The notes: generated from the letters alone by a model not told the origin. Counted from the first letter of the stretch, positions 24,549-34,250 are shown. The stretch is 64,000 bases of DNA from Caenimonas koreensis DSM 17982 (GCF_009646335.1 NZ_WJBU01000004.1:62001-126000); one strand, 5' to 3'. Program-made: numbers and translations.

Positions 24549-25465
24549 TAACGCTGCGGCTGCGATAACTCCGCAAACAACTCTTTGTAGATGCGGTAGC
24601 GCGACGTCGTGATGCTCCCGGCGGCCCCGGTGTCTGCAACAGCCGCCATCACATCGCAGCCGGGCTCGTGCAGGTGCGTGCAGTTGTAGAACTTGCAGTT
24701 GCCCATGTGCGCCTTCAGGTCGGGCATGCAGCTGGCAAGGTTTGTCGGCGCTATGTGGTTCAGGCCGAACTCCTGGAAGCCGGGTGAATCGATCAGCGCC
24801 GTGCCACTGGCTCGATCGGCCCAGTAGAGTGTCGTCGCTGTCGTCGTGTGCTTGCCCGAGTTGAGCGCTTGCGAAATCTCGCCAGTCTGCGCAAGCGAGC
24901 CGGGTGCGAGCAGGTTGATCAACGTACTTTTGCCCGCGCCCGACGGGCCGAGCACCAGCGTTGTCTTGCCGTGCAGGTGCTTGAGGAGCAACGCCTTGTC
25001 GACGTCGCTCGACAAGCGAAGCGATAAAGGCAGCACGCCATAGTGCATGTGCTGGTAAGGCAGCAGCCTGGCCCAGGCGCGCTCGAAGGGATCGACCAGG
25101 TCGCTCTTGTTCAGCGCGATCAGCGGAGTGATCTGCGCGGCCTCGGCCGCGATCAACGCGCGCGCGAGCTGGCTCTCGGAAAAAACAGGCTCCGCCGCAA
25201 TGAGGATCAACACCGTATCGAGATTGGCCGCAAATGACTTGGTGCGGATCTCATCCTGCCGATAAAAGAGGCTGGTTCGCGGCTCGACCTTTTCGATGGT
25301 GCCTTCGTCGCGCGAAGCCTGCCACAGGACGCGGTCACCGACGACGGCAGCGCTCTTCTTGCCACGCGGGTGGCAAATGACTCGCTTGCCGTCAGGCGTT
25401 TCAACAAGCACATGGCGACCGTGCGCTGCGACCACCAGCCCTGAATCGAGCTCCGATCGATCCAT
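24545..25465 (-). CDS. rsgA: Ribosome small-subunit GTPase RsgA
   Basis: 306 residues from MDRSELDSGL at 25465. Circularly permuted GTPase motifs occur in the order G4 (NKSD), G1 (GPSGAGKSTL), G3 (DSPG), the hallmark of RsgA/YjeQ. An N-terminal OB-fold precedes, and the C-terminal zinc site is C-KFYN-C-THLHEPG-C. It checks late 30S assembly intermediates. Its start overlaps the stop of the upstream dehydratase by one base (TGATG), implying an operon with phhB-like and M48 genes. Confidence 0.97.
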   Translation of the reverse strand: MDRSELDSGLVVAAHGRHVLVETPDGKRVICHPRGKKSAAVVGDRVLWQASRDEGTIEKVEPRTSLFYRQDEIRTKSFAANLDTVLILIAAEPVFSESQLARALIAAEAAQITPLIALNKSDLVDPFERAWARLLPYQHMHYGVLPLSLRLSSDVDKALLLKHLHGKTTLVLGPSGAGKSTLINLLAPGSLAQTGEISQALNSGKHTTTATTLYWADRASGTALIDSPGFQEFGLNHIAPTNLASCMPDLKAHMGNCKFYNCTHLHEPGCDVMAAVADTGAAGSITTSRYRIYKELFAELSQPQRY

Positions 25466-25815
25466 CAAACGGAGCCTTCCGGCAGCAAGGCATCGACCTG
25501 CGCAGCACACTCGAAATCAGTGTCGGACAGGCCTTTCACATCGTGCGTGTTGAATCGCACGACGCAGCTGCCGTATTGCACAGTGAGTTTCGGATGGTGA
25601 TCTTGCGCGTTGGCAATGAACGCCACGGCATTCACGAACGAGATCGTCTCGTAGTAGTTTGCAAAGGTGAATGTCTTTTCGATGGCGACGTCTTCGCCGT
25701 CTCCGCTCAAAGCCCAGCCGGGCACCGTGGCCAACTTCGTGACCACCTGCGTTGGATTCAGCGCGCGCCTGGCCTGCCGGGCCCAGTCGCGCTTTTTCAG
25801 CATCGACTCGCTCAT
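25465..25815 (-). CDS. phhB: 4a-hydroxytetrahydrobiopterin dehydratase (PCD/PhhB)
   Basis: 116 residues. The family signature is the run from EKTFTFANYYETISFVNAVA to HHPKLTVQYGSCVVRFNTHD, including the catalytic His pair. It dehydrates the pterin-4a-carbinolamine made by aromatic amino-acid hydroxylases or otherwise recycles pterins. No phenylalanine hydroxylase is in the window, and in this gene order the protein is a fixed neighbour of rsgA. Its start overlaps the stop of the M48 peptidase gene by four bases. Confidence 0.93.
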   Translation of the reverse strand: MSESMLKKRDWARQARRALNPTQVVTKLATVPGWALSGDGEDVAIEKTFTFANYYETISFVNAVAFIANAQDHHPKLTVQYGSCVVRFNTHDVKGLSDTDFECAAQVDALLPEGSV

Positions 25816-27074
25816 GCTGCGCCCGCCATCCGCGCGAGGCGTTCCGACGCAGGCGGATGCGAGTAATAGAACTTCACGAACACCGGATCGGGCGTGAGCG
25901 TCGATGCGTTGTCTTCATAGAGCTTGAGCAGTGCAGTGCTCAAGTCGTTGCCGCTCGTTTGCTGCACGGCGTAGGCATCGGCTTCGAATTCATGTTTGCG
26001 CGAGAACTGGGCAAACACCGGGCCGATGAACACGGTAAAAACGGGCACCGCCAGCAGAAACAGCAATAGCGCGAGCGCGTTGTTCGGGCCGTCGAGGTTG
26101 GGCCTGACACCCAGCCCCGTGTAGAACCACGCATTTGCCGACAGCCATCCGAGCAATGCGAAGCCCACGAGACTCATCGCAAACAGGCTCGCAATGCGCT
26201 TGATGATGTGCTTGTGCTTGAAGTGCCCCAGTTCATGGGCGAGCACTGCATCGACTTCGCCTGGCGACAGCTTGGCCAGCAGCGTGTCGTAGAACACGAC
26301 GCGCTTGGACGATCCAAAGCCCGTGAAATATGCGTTGGCGTGCGCGCTGCGCTTGCTGCCGTCCATCACGAACAGGCCCTTGGCCGCAAATCCGCAGCGG
26401 CGCATCAGTTCCGTGACGCGCGCCTTCAGCGCCTCGTCGTCGAGCGGCTTGAACTTGTTGAAGACCGGCGCGATGAACATGGGGTACACCACGAGCAGCA
26501 GCATGTTGAACCCCATCCATACGCACCAGGCCCACAGCCACCACAGCTCGCCGGCGCTACCCATCAGCCAAAGGATCAAGGCGGCAATCGGCAAACCGAT
26601 AGCAGCGCCTATCAACGTTGATTTGACGAGATCGATGACCCACAAGCGAATCGTCATCTTGTTGAAGCCGAACCGCTCTTCGAGAACGAAGGTCTCGTAG
26701 AGCGTGAACGGCAGGCTCAGCACGCCGCCGATCGCGACGAACGAGGCGAGCAGCAGCAACTGCTGCGCCATGCCTGTGCCCACAGCCGAAGCCAGAGCCT
26801 GGTTGAGGATGTCGAGCCCGCCGAGCAACGTCCAGGCAAGCAGCAACGCGGACTCCCACGCGAGCGTGATCATGCCGAAGCGCGTTTTTGCAATCGTGTA
26901 GCTGGCTGCCTTCTGGTGCGCAGCAAGACTGACTTGCGCGGCGAATGCAGGCGGCACGACATCACGGTGCGAAGCGACGTAGTGAATCTGCCGCGAGGCC
27001 AGCCAGAACTTCAGTGCGATGCCAGCAAGCAGCGCAATGGCGAAAGTGATCGTGAGGGTGTACGAAGGTGACAT
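25812..27074 (-). CDS. M48-family membrane metallopeptidase (Ste24/CAAX protease-like)
   Basis: 420 residues with an N-terminal set of hydrophobic helices and the zinc motif HELGH in DAVLAHELGHFKHKH; the third ligand Glu lies in RKHEFEADAYAV. The long N-terminal membrane part (five to six helices) and the motif spacing are those of Ste24-like CAAX prenyl protease 1 family rather than short HtpX. Bacterial members act in membrane protein quality control. First gene of the M48-phhB-rsgA operon, divergent from orn with 20-37 bases between starts. Confidence 0.93.
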   Translation of the reverse strand: MSPSYTLTITFAIALLAGIALKFWLASRQIHYVASHRDVVPPAFAAQVSLAAHQKAASYTIAKTRFGMITLAWESALLLAWTLLGGLDILNQALASAVGTGMAQQLLLLASFVAIGGVLSLPFTLYETFVLEERFGFNKMTIRLWVIDLVKSTLIGAAIGLPIAALILWLMGSAGELWWLWAWCVWMGFNMLLLVVYPMFIAPVFNKFKPLDDEALKARVTELMRRCGFAAKGLFVMDGSKRSAHANAYFTGFGSSKRVVFYDTLLAKLSPGEVDAVLAHELGHFKHKHIIKRIASLFAMSLVGFALLGWLSANAWFYTGLGVRPNLDGPNNALALLLFLLAVPVFTVFIGPVFAQFSRKHEFEADAYAVQQTSGNDLSTALLKLYEDNASTLTPDPVFVKFYYSHPPASERLARMAGAA

Positions 27075-27111
27075 GCAGGCCGCAGTTTAGGCCATGCGCG
27101 ACAATCGGGGC

Positions 27112-27711
27112 ATGCCGGATAACGATACGTCCACCCTGAAGAGAAGTGACCAGAACCTCATCTGGCTCGACTGTGAAATGACGGGGCTCGACCCCGAGAA
27201 TGACCGCCTGATCGAGATCGCTGTCATCGCGACAGGGCCCGACCTGACGCCCCGGATCGAAGGCCCCGTGCTGGTCATTCACCAAAGCGATGCCCTGCTC
27301 GACAAGATGGACGCGTGGAACAAGGGCACGCATGGGCGCAGCGGCCTCATCGACAAAGTGAAGGCATCGACCATCACGGAAGCGCAGGCGGAGCAGACGA
27401 TCATCGAGTTCATCGCGAAGTACATCCCGCGCAATGGCTCACCGATGTGTGGCAACACCATCAGCCAGGATCGCCGCTTCCTCGTGAAGTACATGCCCAA
27501 GCTCGAAGCGTACTTTCACTATCGCAATCTGGACGTGAGCACGCTGAAGGAACTCGCCAAGCGCTGGCGGCCCGACGTGTATGCATCGTTCAAGAAGCAG
27601 CAAAAGCACACTGCGCTGGCGGATGTGCATGAATCCATTGACGAACTTGCGCACTACCGCGACCAGTTCCTGAACCTCAATGCACCCATTGGTGTTGCGG
27701 GCAAACCCTGA
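27112..27711 (+). CDS. orn: Oligoribonuclease
   Basis: 199 residues from [10 protein letters not shown]; an ATG six codons earlier (27094) is also possible. DEDDh exonuclease residues appear in order: [20 protein letters not shown], and [14 protein letters not shown]. Orn degrades dinucleotides and short RNA at the end of mRNA decay and pGpG from c-di-GMP turnover. A promoter for the downstream helicase overlaps its last codons. Confidence 0.97.
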   Translation: MPDNDTSTLKRSDQNLIWLDCEMTGLDPENDRLIEIAVIATGPDLTPRIEGPVLVIHQSDALLDKMDAWNKGTHGRSGLIDKVKASTITEAQAEQTIIEFIAKYIPRNGSPMCGNTISQDRRFLVKYMPKLEAYFHYRNLDVSTLKELAKRWRPDVYASFKKQQKHTALADVHESIDELAHYRDQFLNLNAPIGVAGKP

Positions 27712-27723
27712 ACATGCGATAAT
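27695..27723 (+). promoter_or_regulatory. Promoter of the RNA helicase gene
   Basis: TTGCGG (27695-27700), 17-base spacer, GATAAT (27718-27723) with an extended-10 TGC (27715-27717). It lies at the end of orn and would leave a leader of about 185 bases. That leader (27724-27915) has no gene; it holds small dyads such as AAGCC/GGCTT around 27791-27810. Long leaders are frequent upstream of cold-responsive RNA helicases. Confidence 0.55.
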
Positions 27724-27915
27724 CAATGGCTTGGCCGCGCACTGCGGTCCTCGTGCATCCTCCTTCACACAAGGCCTCCTGAGCAAATGGAAGCCACCAG
27801 TGGCGGGCTTTAGAAAGTCCTCAATGCCTCTGACAGTCGTTTGATGGTTGATGTCCTTTAACCATTGACGACAGCACTGCCGTTGCGCGGTCGTGCTACT
27901 CGTGTGAGCAATTGA

Positions 27916-29727
27916 ATGACCGACACTTTTGAAGTGCAGGGCGACTTCGCGCCTGCCGACACCATCGATACCACTATCGACACCACCATCCACGTCATCG
28001 ACACCACTGTCGAGCTGGCACCCGCCGAAGTCGCTCCCAACGGCTTTATCAAACTGGGCCTCGCGCCGGAACTGATCCGTGCCGTTGAGGAACTGAATTT
28101 CACCCAACCCACACCCGTCCAGCAACAAGTCATTCCGCAGGCCCTGCCGTCCGATGACGAAGCCGCCGGCTTCACTGACCTGATGGTCTCCGCCCAGACG
28201 GGCAGCGGCAAGACAGCCGCGTTCCTGTTGCCCGTTCTGCACACGTTGCTCAAGCAACAAGCTGATGCAGAAACCAAATCCCGCCTTGAATTCGAGCGCC
28301 TCACGGCCGAAGCACTGGCCAAGGGCGAGCCCGCCCCCAAGCGCCCCAAGCGCCTGGACCCCACCAGCTCGCGCAACTTCAAAGCCGCCACACCCGGCGC
28401 GCTGATCCTCTGCCCCACGCGCGAACTCGCGCAGCAAGTCGCCAGCGATGCGATCGACCTCGTGCGTCATTGCCGCGGCCTGCGCATTGCCAGCGTTGTT
28501 GGCGGCATGCCGTACCAGCTGCAACTCGCGCGCCTGCAAAACGCCGACCTGGTCGTCGCCACGCCGGGCCGCCTGCTCGACCTGCAGCGCTCGTCGCAAC
28601 TCAAGCTCGACAAGGTGCAGTTCCTCGTCGTCGATGAAGGCGACCGCATGCTCGACCTCGGCTTTGCCGACGACCTGGCTGAAGTGAACCAACTCACCAT
28701 CGAGCGCAAGCAGACGATGATGTTCAGCGCCACCTTCGCTCCCCGCATCCAGCAGCTGGCAGCACGCGTGATGCGTGAGCCGCGCAAGGTGCAGATTGAC
28801 AACCCTGGCGAGAAGCACGTCAACATCAAGCAAGTGCTGTTCTGGGCTGACAACGCCCAGCACAAGCGCAAGCTGCTGGACCACTGGCTGCGCGACACCA
28901 CGATCAACCAGGCCATCGTTTTCGCCAGCACGCAGATCGAGTGCGACGGCCTCGCCAACGACTTGCAGCAAGCCGGCTTTGACGCCGTTGCCCTGCACGG
29001 CGCGCTGAACCAGGGCATGCGCAACCGCCGCCTGATGGCACTGCGCCAGGGCCACGTGCAGATCCTGGTCGCCACCGACGTCGCCGCTCGCGGCATCGAC
29101 GTGCCCACCATCACCCACGTCTTCAACTACGGCTTGCCGATGAAGGCTGAGGACTACACGCACCGCATCGGCCGTACAGGCCGCGCTGGCCGCGATGGCC
29201 TGGCAGTGACATTCGCCGAGTTCCGCGATCGCCGCAAGATCTTCGACATCGAGGCGTACAGCCGCCAGCCGTTGAAGGCCGAGACGATCCCCGGCCTTGA
29301 GCCGCAGCAGCGCATGCCGCAGTCGCGCCCGCCGGGCAACTTCGCCGACCGTGGCCCGCGCGAAAACCATTCGCGTGACCGCAAGTTCGGCGGCGCACCG
29401 CGCAGTGGTGGCTTCGACCAGCGCCGTGCTCCGGCGGCGGGTTACGCCAACAAGACCGGCTTCAATGACTTCGGTGGTGGCGGCCGTGGCCGTGACGAAG
29501 GCGGCTTCGCTGGCAAGCGCGAAGGCTTCGCGCCTCGCGGTGACTTCGCCCCGCGTGGTGACTTTGCCCCCCGCGGTGGTGACTTCGCTGGTCGTGGCGA
29601 CTTCGCTTCCCGTGGCGACTTCGCTGGCCGCCCGCCCGCTTTCGGCAAGCCCGCGAAGATGGGCAACGGCGGCAAGGTGTTCGTGCCGCGCGACGTGAAG
29701 AAGAAGCCGTACAAGCCGGCGAACTGA
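27916..29727 (+). CDS. DEAD-box-family ATP-dependent RNA helicase (RhlE-like) with Gly/Arg-rich tail
   Basis: 603 residues. Motifs: Q motif FTQPTPVQQQVIPQAL, motif I AQTGSGKT, PTRELAQQV, TPGRLLDL, motif II DEGD (where the family normally has DEAD), SAT, and HRIGRTGRAGRDG. A Thr/Asp-rich N-terminal extension of ~45 residues and an insert with two basic runs (PKRPKRLDP) separate it from E. coli RhlE. Residues after about 465 form a low-complexity RNA-binding tail with repeats of GDFAPR/GDFAGR. Role: RNA duplex unwinding in ribosome assembly or mRNA decay. A long leader and own promoter suggest separate, possibly temperature-dependent control. Confidence 0.94.
   Translation: MTDTFEVQGDFAPADTIDTTIDTTIHVIDTTVELAPAEVAPNGFIKLGLAPELIRAVEELNFTQPTPVQQQVIPQALPSDDEAAGFTDLMVSAQTGSGKTAAFLLPVLHTLLKQQADAETKSRLEFERLTAEALAKGEPAPKRPKRLDPTSSRNFKAATPGALILCPTRELAQQVASDAIDLVRHCRGLRIASVVGGMPYQLQLARLQNADLVVATPGRLLDLQRSSQLKLDKVQFLVVDEGDRMLDLGFADDLAEVNQLTIERKQTMMFSATFAPRIQQLAARVMREPRKVQIDNPGEKHVNIKQVLFWADNAQHKRKLLDHWLRDTTINQAIVFASTQIECDGLANDLQQAGFDAVALHGALNQGMRNRRLMALRQGHVQILVATDVAARGIDVPTITHVFNYGLPMKAEDYTHRIGRTGRAGRDGLAVTFAEFRDRRKIFDIEAYSRQPLKAETIPGLEPQQRMPQSRPPGNFADRGPRENHSRDRKFGGAPRSGGFDQRRAPAAGYANKTGFNDFGGGGRGRDEGGFAGKREGFAPRGDFAPRGDFAPRGGDFAGRGDFASRGDFAGRPPAFGKPAKMGNGGKVFVPRDVKKKPYKPAN
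29538..29631 (+). repeat. In-frame hexapeptide repeats in the helicase tail
   Basis: Imperfect copies of a ~18-base unit (CGCGGTGACTTCGCCCC and variants) encode the peptide series GDFAPR, GDFAPR, GDFAPRG, GDFAGR, GDFASR, GDFAGR. The block is in frame, so copy-number changes would keep the gene open. Such RGG/FG-like tails bind RNA and can promote condensate formation; that role is inferred. Confidence 0.8.
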
Positions 29728-29755
29728 CCAGTCGCGGCGGGCTCAGCCTGCCAAT

Positions 29756-29785
29756 AAAAAAAGCCGGGTACGTCCCGGCTTTTTT
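29756..29785. terminator. Bidirectional intrinsic terminator
   Basis: GCCGGG (29763-29768) and CCCGGC (29774-29779) around a TACGT loop, flanked by A-run on the left and T-run on the right, so it works on both strands. It ends the helicase transcript and the convergent RND operon. Confidence 0.88.
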
Positions 29786-29800
29786 CATTTCAGCGACGCA

Positions 29801-32800
29801 TCACGCTGACGACGTGGCAGGTTGCCCGCGGCTGGCCATGAACTGCCGCACGGCGCGATACGCAAAGCGCAGCATCAACAAGGTCAACACCGCCTCACCA
29901 ATCGTCGCCGCCATCGCCACGAACGTCGGCATCGTGGCTTCGCGCCTGTGGAATTTCGCAATCGCGCGGTCCTTAGCGATCTCGATGCTGTCGTAGAACG
30001 ACGGCACCACCAGCAGCGTGAGCAGCGTAGCAGTGATCGTTCCGCCGATGATCGCGATGGCCATGGGCCGGTAAAAGTCGCCGCCTTCGCCAATGCCGAT
30101 CGCTACGGGCAGCATGCCCGCGATCAACGCAAACGTCGTCATCAAAATCGGTCGCAAGCGTGCGCGGCCAGCAGACATCAGTGCTTCCTCACGCTCCATG
30201 CCCTCAGCCTCGCGCTTGCGCGCGGCGTCGAGCAGCAAGATCGCGTTCTTCGCCACCAGCCCCATCAGCATGATGATGCCGATGAAGCTCATCAGGTTGA
30301 GTGTGCTGCGCGTGAGCACCAGCGCCAGCACCACGCCTATGAGCGACAAGGGCAGCGAAAGCATCACCGCCAGCGGCGCGGTGAATGAGCCGAACTGGAT
30401 CACCAGGATCAGGTACATGCAGCCCACACCCATGATCAGCGCCGTGAACATGGCCGAGAAAACCTCCTTCTGGTCCTTGCCCGCGCCGCCAAGCTCCACG
30501 CCGTAGCCGGCGGGGAAGTCGAGCGACTTCGCCAGTGCCAGCGCGTCCTTCGTCACATCGCCCGAAGCGCGGCCCTGTGCGTTGGCAGACACGGCAATCA
30601 TGCGGCGCCCATTCAAGTGCTGCACCTGCGCAGGCGCAACGCTCATCGTCACCGTGGCGATCTGGTTCAGCGGCACCACCATATTCGTGCCTGCGACTGC
30701 GATCGGCAGGCGCTCGATGTTTTCCGCGTCTACGCGATCCTTCGGGTCAAGCCGCACCGCCACGTCACGCGCCTGGCCGTTGGGGTCGATCCAGTCGCCG
30801 ACTTCCACACCCGCAAACGCAACCCGCAACGCCTGTGCAGCGTCGTTCACGCTGATACCCAGCGAATTCGCAAGGCCGCGGTTGAGCTCGATGCGCAACT
30901 CGTCCTTGGGGCTCAGCTCTGACAGGCCCACGTCCACCGCACCGTCGATCTTGCGCATGCGCTCCATGTAGGCGTTGGTGATGTCCAGGAGCGTGCGTGT
31001 GTCCTGCCCATAGAAACGGATCTCGACGGGCTTGCGCGTGCCGTTGTTCAGGTCGTCGAGCACGACATATTCCGCACCGACCAGCTGCGCCATCAGCTTG
31101 CGCAGATCGACCGCCACAGCCTGTGCCTTGCGGCTGCGGCCTGTGGTCTTGCCGATGTCCACGTACACCCGCCCGCCGCCGATGTTCACGCGGCTGTTCG
31201 TCGCCACAGTCTCCGGCAATGTGCGCGCAAGCTCGGCCGCCTTCTCGACCTTCAGCTTCGTGTAGTCGAGGCTGGCGGAGGAGGGCGTACGCACCTCGAT
31301 GGCGATCACGTCGGCATCGGCCACCGGCAGGAAGCTCTGTCCACCGAACGCGGCATGCAAGCCTGCTGCTGCACCCAGGCTGGCCAGTGCGGCCACGGCC
31401 ATCCACTTGCGATGGTGCAGTGCCCAGGCAATCACGTCGCCGTAGCGGTCCGCCTGATGGTCGAACCATTCATTGAACCGCTTCAACTGCCTGGAAATCC
31501 TGCTGCGGTTCTGCGCATGGTGATAGCCCGGCGGGTCGCCCCAGTAGGCCGACAGCATCGGGTCGAGCGTGAACGAGATGAACAGGCTCACCATCACCGA
31601 ACAGGCCACGGTCAAGGCGAACGGGCGGAACCATTCGCCCGCCACGCCCGGCATGAACGCGACCGGAATGAAGATCGCGATGATCGAGAACGTCGTCGCT
31701 GCCACTGCCAGCCCGATCTCTGCCGTGCCCTCGCGCGATGCCGTGACGCGGTCCGCACCGCGCTCCATGTGCCGCACGATGTTCTCTCGCACCACGATCG
31801 CATCGTCGATCAGCACACCAATGGCGAGCGACAGCCCCAGCAGCGTCATGAAGTTCAGCGTGAAGCCGCACAGCCACACGGCAATGAACGCCGCGATGGC
31901 CGACGTGGGCAGGCTCAGCGCCGTGATCAGCGTGGAGCGCCACGAATTCAGGAACACGTACACCACAAAGATCGTCAGCCCCGCACCCAGCGTGAGCGCG
32001 TGGATCACGTTGTTCAGGTTGTCCTGCGCGCTCTCGCCGCCGTCGTAGGTCACGTCCAGGTGCGTGCCCTCGGGCAGCGTCTTGTTGATCTCGACGATGG
32101 CCTTCTTCACGTTGTTGGCCACGCTCACCGTGCTCGCGTCACGAGCGCGGGTGACGAACATGCCCACATTCGGATTGGCGCTGCGCAAACTGAAGCTGCT
32201 GCGCTCCGCAAACCCATCCACCGTGGTGGCGACCTGCGACAGGCGCACCACCTGGTCGCCGCGCCGCTTGATGATGATCTGGCCGAACTCCACGGGCGAT
32301 TCAATGCGCCCCACCAGGCGGATGCTCTGGTCTTTCAGCGGGCCGACAACGCGCCCCACCGGTGCATTCGTGTTTGCGCCTTGCACGGCGGCAATCACAT
32401 CCGACACGCCCACGTTGAATTCGCGCATGCGGTCAGCCTTGAGCAAAATCGACAGCTCGCGCTTGAGCGAGCCGCCGACTTCCACAGTGGCCACACCGTC
32501 GATGCCGCGCAGCCGGTCGGCCAGGTCGTCTTCGGCCAGGCGCGAAATCTCGGCCTGCGTCTGCCTGGACGACGACAGCGCGAGGTTCAGGATCGGGTCC
32601 GAGTTGGGGTCGATGCGAATGAGCACCGGCTCGCGCATTTCCACCGGCAGCTTGTAGCGCACGGTCGCGATGGCGTTGCGCACTTCGTCGCTCGCCTCGA
32701 TCATGTTCTTTTTGAAGTTGAAGATGATCACGAACTGCGCGCTGCTGTCCTTGGCGGTGGAGCGCATTTCATAAACGCCCGTCACGCTCTGCAGCGTTTT

Positions 32801-33004
32801 CTCGATGCGGTTGATCACCTCGCGCTCAACCGTCTCGGGCGAAGCGCCCGGATACGCGATCTGCACGACCAGCACCGGCTGCTGCACATCGGGCACTTCA
32901 TTGACGCGCAGCTTGGACAGTGCGAGCAGGCCCAGCGCCATCAGCGCCAGGATGACCACCACCGTCGCGATCGGACGGCGAATGCTGAAGTCGGAGAGAA
33001 ACAT
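29801..33004 (-). CDS. RND efflux transporter permease (AcrB/MdtB-like)
   Basis: 1067 residues. The opening FLSDFSIRRPIATVVVILAL, the porter-domain PGASPETVEREV, the TM4 Asp pair in LAIGVLIDDAIVVREN (proton relay) and the second-half GLVAKNAILLLDAA and GRARLRPILMTT are all AcrB-type. Twelve helices and two large periplasmic loops are expected. It pumps drugs, solvents or toxic metabolites across the envelope with proton motive force. The adaptor gene is 10 bases upstream; no TolC-like gene is present, so an outer-membrane channel must be shared. Confidence 0.95.
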   Translation of the reverse strand: MFLSDFSIRRPIATVVVILALMALGLLALSKLRVNEVPDVQQPVLVVQIAYPGASPETVEREVINRIEKTLQSVTGVYEMRSTAKDSSAQFVIIFNFKKNMIEASDEVRNAIATVRYKLPVEMREPVLIRIDPNSDPILNLALSSSRQTQAEISRLAEDDLADRLRGIDGVATVEVGGSLKRELSILLKADRMREFNVGVSDVIAAVQGANTNAPVGRVVGPLKDQSIRLVGRIESPVEFGQIIIKRRGDQVVRLSQVATTVDGFAERSSFSLRSANPNVGMFVTRARDASTVSVANNVKKAIVEINKTLPEGTHLDVTYDGGESAQDNLNNVIHALTLGAGLTIFVVYVFLNSWRSTLITALSLPTSAIAAFIAVWLCGFTLNFMTLLGLSLAIGVLIDDAIVVRENIVRHMERGADRVTASREGTAEIGLAVAATTFSIIAIFIPVAFMPGVAGEWFRPFALTVACSVMVSLFISFTLDPMLSAYWGDPPGYHHAQNRSRISRQLKRFNEWFDHQADRYGDVIAWALHHRKWMAVAALASLGAAAGLHAAFGGQSFLPVADADVIAIEVRTPSSASLDYTKLKVEKAAELARTLPETVATNSRVNIGGGRVYVDIGKTTGRSRKAQAVAVDLRKLMAQLVGAEYVVLDDLNNGTRKPVEIRFYGQDTRTLLDITNAYMERMRKIDGAVDVGLSELSPKDELRIELNRGLANSLGISVNDAAQALRVAFAGVEVGDWIDPNGQARDVAVRLDPKDRVDAENIERLPIAVAGTNMVVPLNQIATVTMSVAPAQVQHLNGRRMIAVSANAQGRASGDVTKDALALAKSLDFPAGYGVELGGAGKDQKEVFSAMFTALIMGVGCMYLILVIQFGSFTAPLAVMLSLPLSLIGVVLALVLTRSTLNLMSFIGIIMLMGLVAKNAILLLDAARKREAEGMEREEALMSAGRARLRPILMTTFALIAGMLPVAIGIGEGGDFYRPMAIAIIGGTITATLLTLLVVPSFYDSIEIAKDRAIAKFHRREATMPTFVAMAATIGEAVLTLLMLRFAYRAVRQFMASRGQPATSSA

Positions 33005-33014
33005 CGCAGCCCTT

Positions 33015-34151
33015 TCAGCGCACGATCGGCGAAGACGCTGATGCTGAAGCTGCAGCTGGGGCGCCCGCCGAGGTCGTCGCCGCGATGGCCTGCCCGTCCT
33101 TGAGCGTGGCCACGGGGTGGCGCAGAAGCTGGTCGCCTTGCGCCACGCCCGACTTCACGATGTAGTCGCCGCTGCGCAAATCGCGCTCGCCAAGCGCCAG
33201 CGGCACCTTCTGCAGCGTGGCGCCCTTCACGCGCCAGGCAAAGGCGCGCTCGCCATCCCGCACGATCGTGGAGGCGGGCACCATCAGTGCCGTCGTGCTC
33301 GATGCTTCGATGCGGCCTTCAGCGTAGAGGCCTGCCATGCGCGCCGGCACATCGCCATTGATATCGACGAGCACTTCCACCTGGCGCGTCGTGGCATTGG
33401 CCGTCGGCGCGACCAGCCGGATCTTGCCGGTGAACTGCTGGTTGCCCCAGCCGTTGACGCCAAAGCTGACCGACTGGCCCGCCTTGACGGTCGAGAGCGC
33501 GTCTGACGACACCAGCCCCTCAAAGCGCAGGCTGCGCGGATCGATCACCTTCAGCAGTTCCTTGCCCACCTGCGCTGTGTCGCCCGCCGACACCTTGCGG
33601 TCGCTGACGATGCCGTCAAAGGGCGCGCGTGCTTCGGTGCGCTGCAGCTGCTGGCGGGCAGAAACCACACGTGCCTTGGCCGCCGACAGGTCGCTTTGCG
33701 TCGTGTTGCGGCGAATCTCCGCGTCTTCCATCATCTGGGCCGAAGCCATGCCCGACTCGCGCAGTGTCTTCAGGCGCTGGAACTGCCGCTCGGCCTGTTC
33801 GGCCGCCTGCACGGCCACACGCTCAGCCTCCTGGGCTGAAATGAGCCCGTCACGGATCGACGTGTCGTCCAGCCGCACCAGCAAGTCGCCCTTCTTGACG
33901 GCCTGCCCGTTCTCTTTCATCACGCCCAGCACCACAGCCGAGACTTCAGCGCGCAGGTCGGCCTTGCGGTCAGGCTCGATGGTGCCGGTGATCAACGGCC
34001 CGGACGATGTCGAGCCGGGCTTGAGCGTCACGGTGTCTTCGGGTGCAATCAGCAGGGTCGCAGGCGCTGGTGCCGCCTTGGCATTCGCGTCGCCCCGGTT
34101 GCAGCCGGCCAGGGCCATCGAGATGGCCACAATCAAAAGTAACAGCCGCAC
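33015..34151 (-). CDS. RND efflux periplasmic adaptor (membrane fusion protein)
   Basis: 378 residues. A lipoprotein signal (LLIVAISMALAGC) ends at Cys16, so the protein is tethered to the inner membrane. Order of parts: beta-barrel/lipoyl strand LRAEVSAVVLGVMKENGQAVKKGDLLVRLDD, a coiled-coil hairpin (about 95-175, rich in Glu, Gln, Arg, Ala), the return lipoyl TEARAPFDGIVSDRKVSAGD, and beta-barrel/membrane-proximal domains. This is the HlyD_D23/AcrA layout. It links the RND permease encoded 10 bases downstream to an outer-membrane channel. The tail is an Ala/Ser/Pro-rich stretch. Confidence 0.94.
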   Translation of the reverse strand: MRLLLLIVAISMALAGCNRGDANAKAAPAPATLLIAPEDTVTLKPGSTSSGPLITGTIEPDRKADLRAEVSAVVLGVMKENGQAVKKGDLLVRLDDTSIRDGLISAQEAERVAVQAAEQAERQFQRLKTLRESGMASAQMMEDAEIRRNTTQSDLSAAKARVVSARQQLQRTEARAPFDGIVSDRKVSAGDTAQVGKELLKVIDPRSLRFEGLVSSDALSTVKAGQSVSFGVNGWGNQQFTGKIRLVAPTANATTRQVEVLVDINGDVPARMAGLYAEGRIEASSTTALMVPASTIVRDGERAFAWRVKGATLQKVPLALGERDLRSGDYIVKSGVAQGDQLLRHPVATLKDGQAIAATTSAGAPAAASASASSPIVR

Positions 34152-34250
34152 ATTTCCTCCGGTCGGTCGTTGTGGGCTGGATTATCGGAAACCGGCACCT
34201 GCAGGTCACGCGCCATGCGACGAACAGCGGGTTAATGCGACAGACTGCTG

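Noticed and set aside
27439..29370. 643-codon frame on the - strand opposite orn and the helicase
   Set aside because: Overlaps two certain genes in antisense; an artefact of high third-position GC.
31355..33103. 582-codon frame on the + strand opposite the RND permease
   Set aside because: The permease is unmistakable; the antisense product is Arg/His-rich without motifs.
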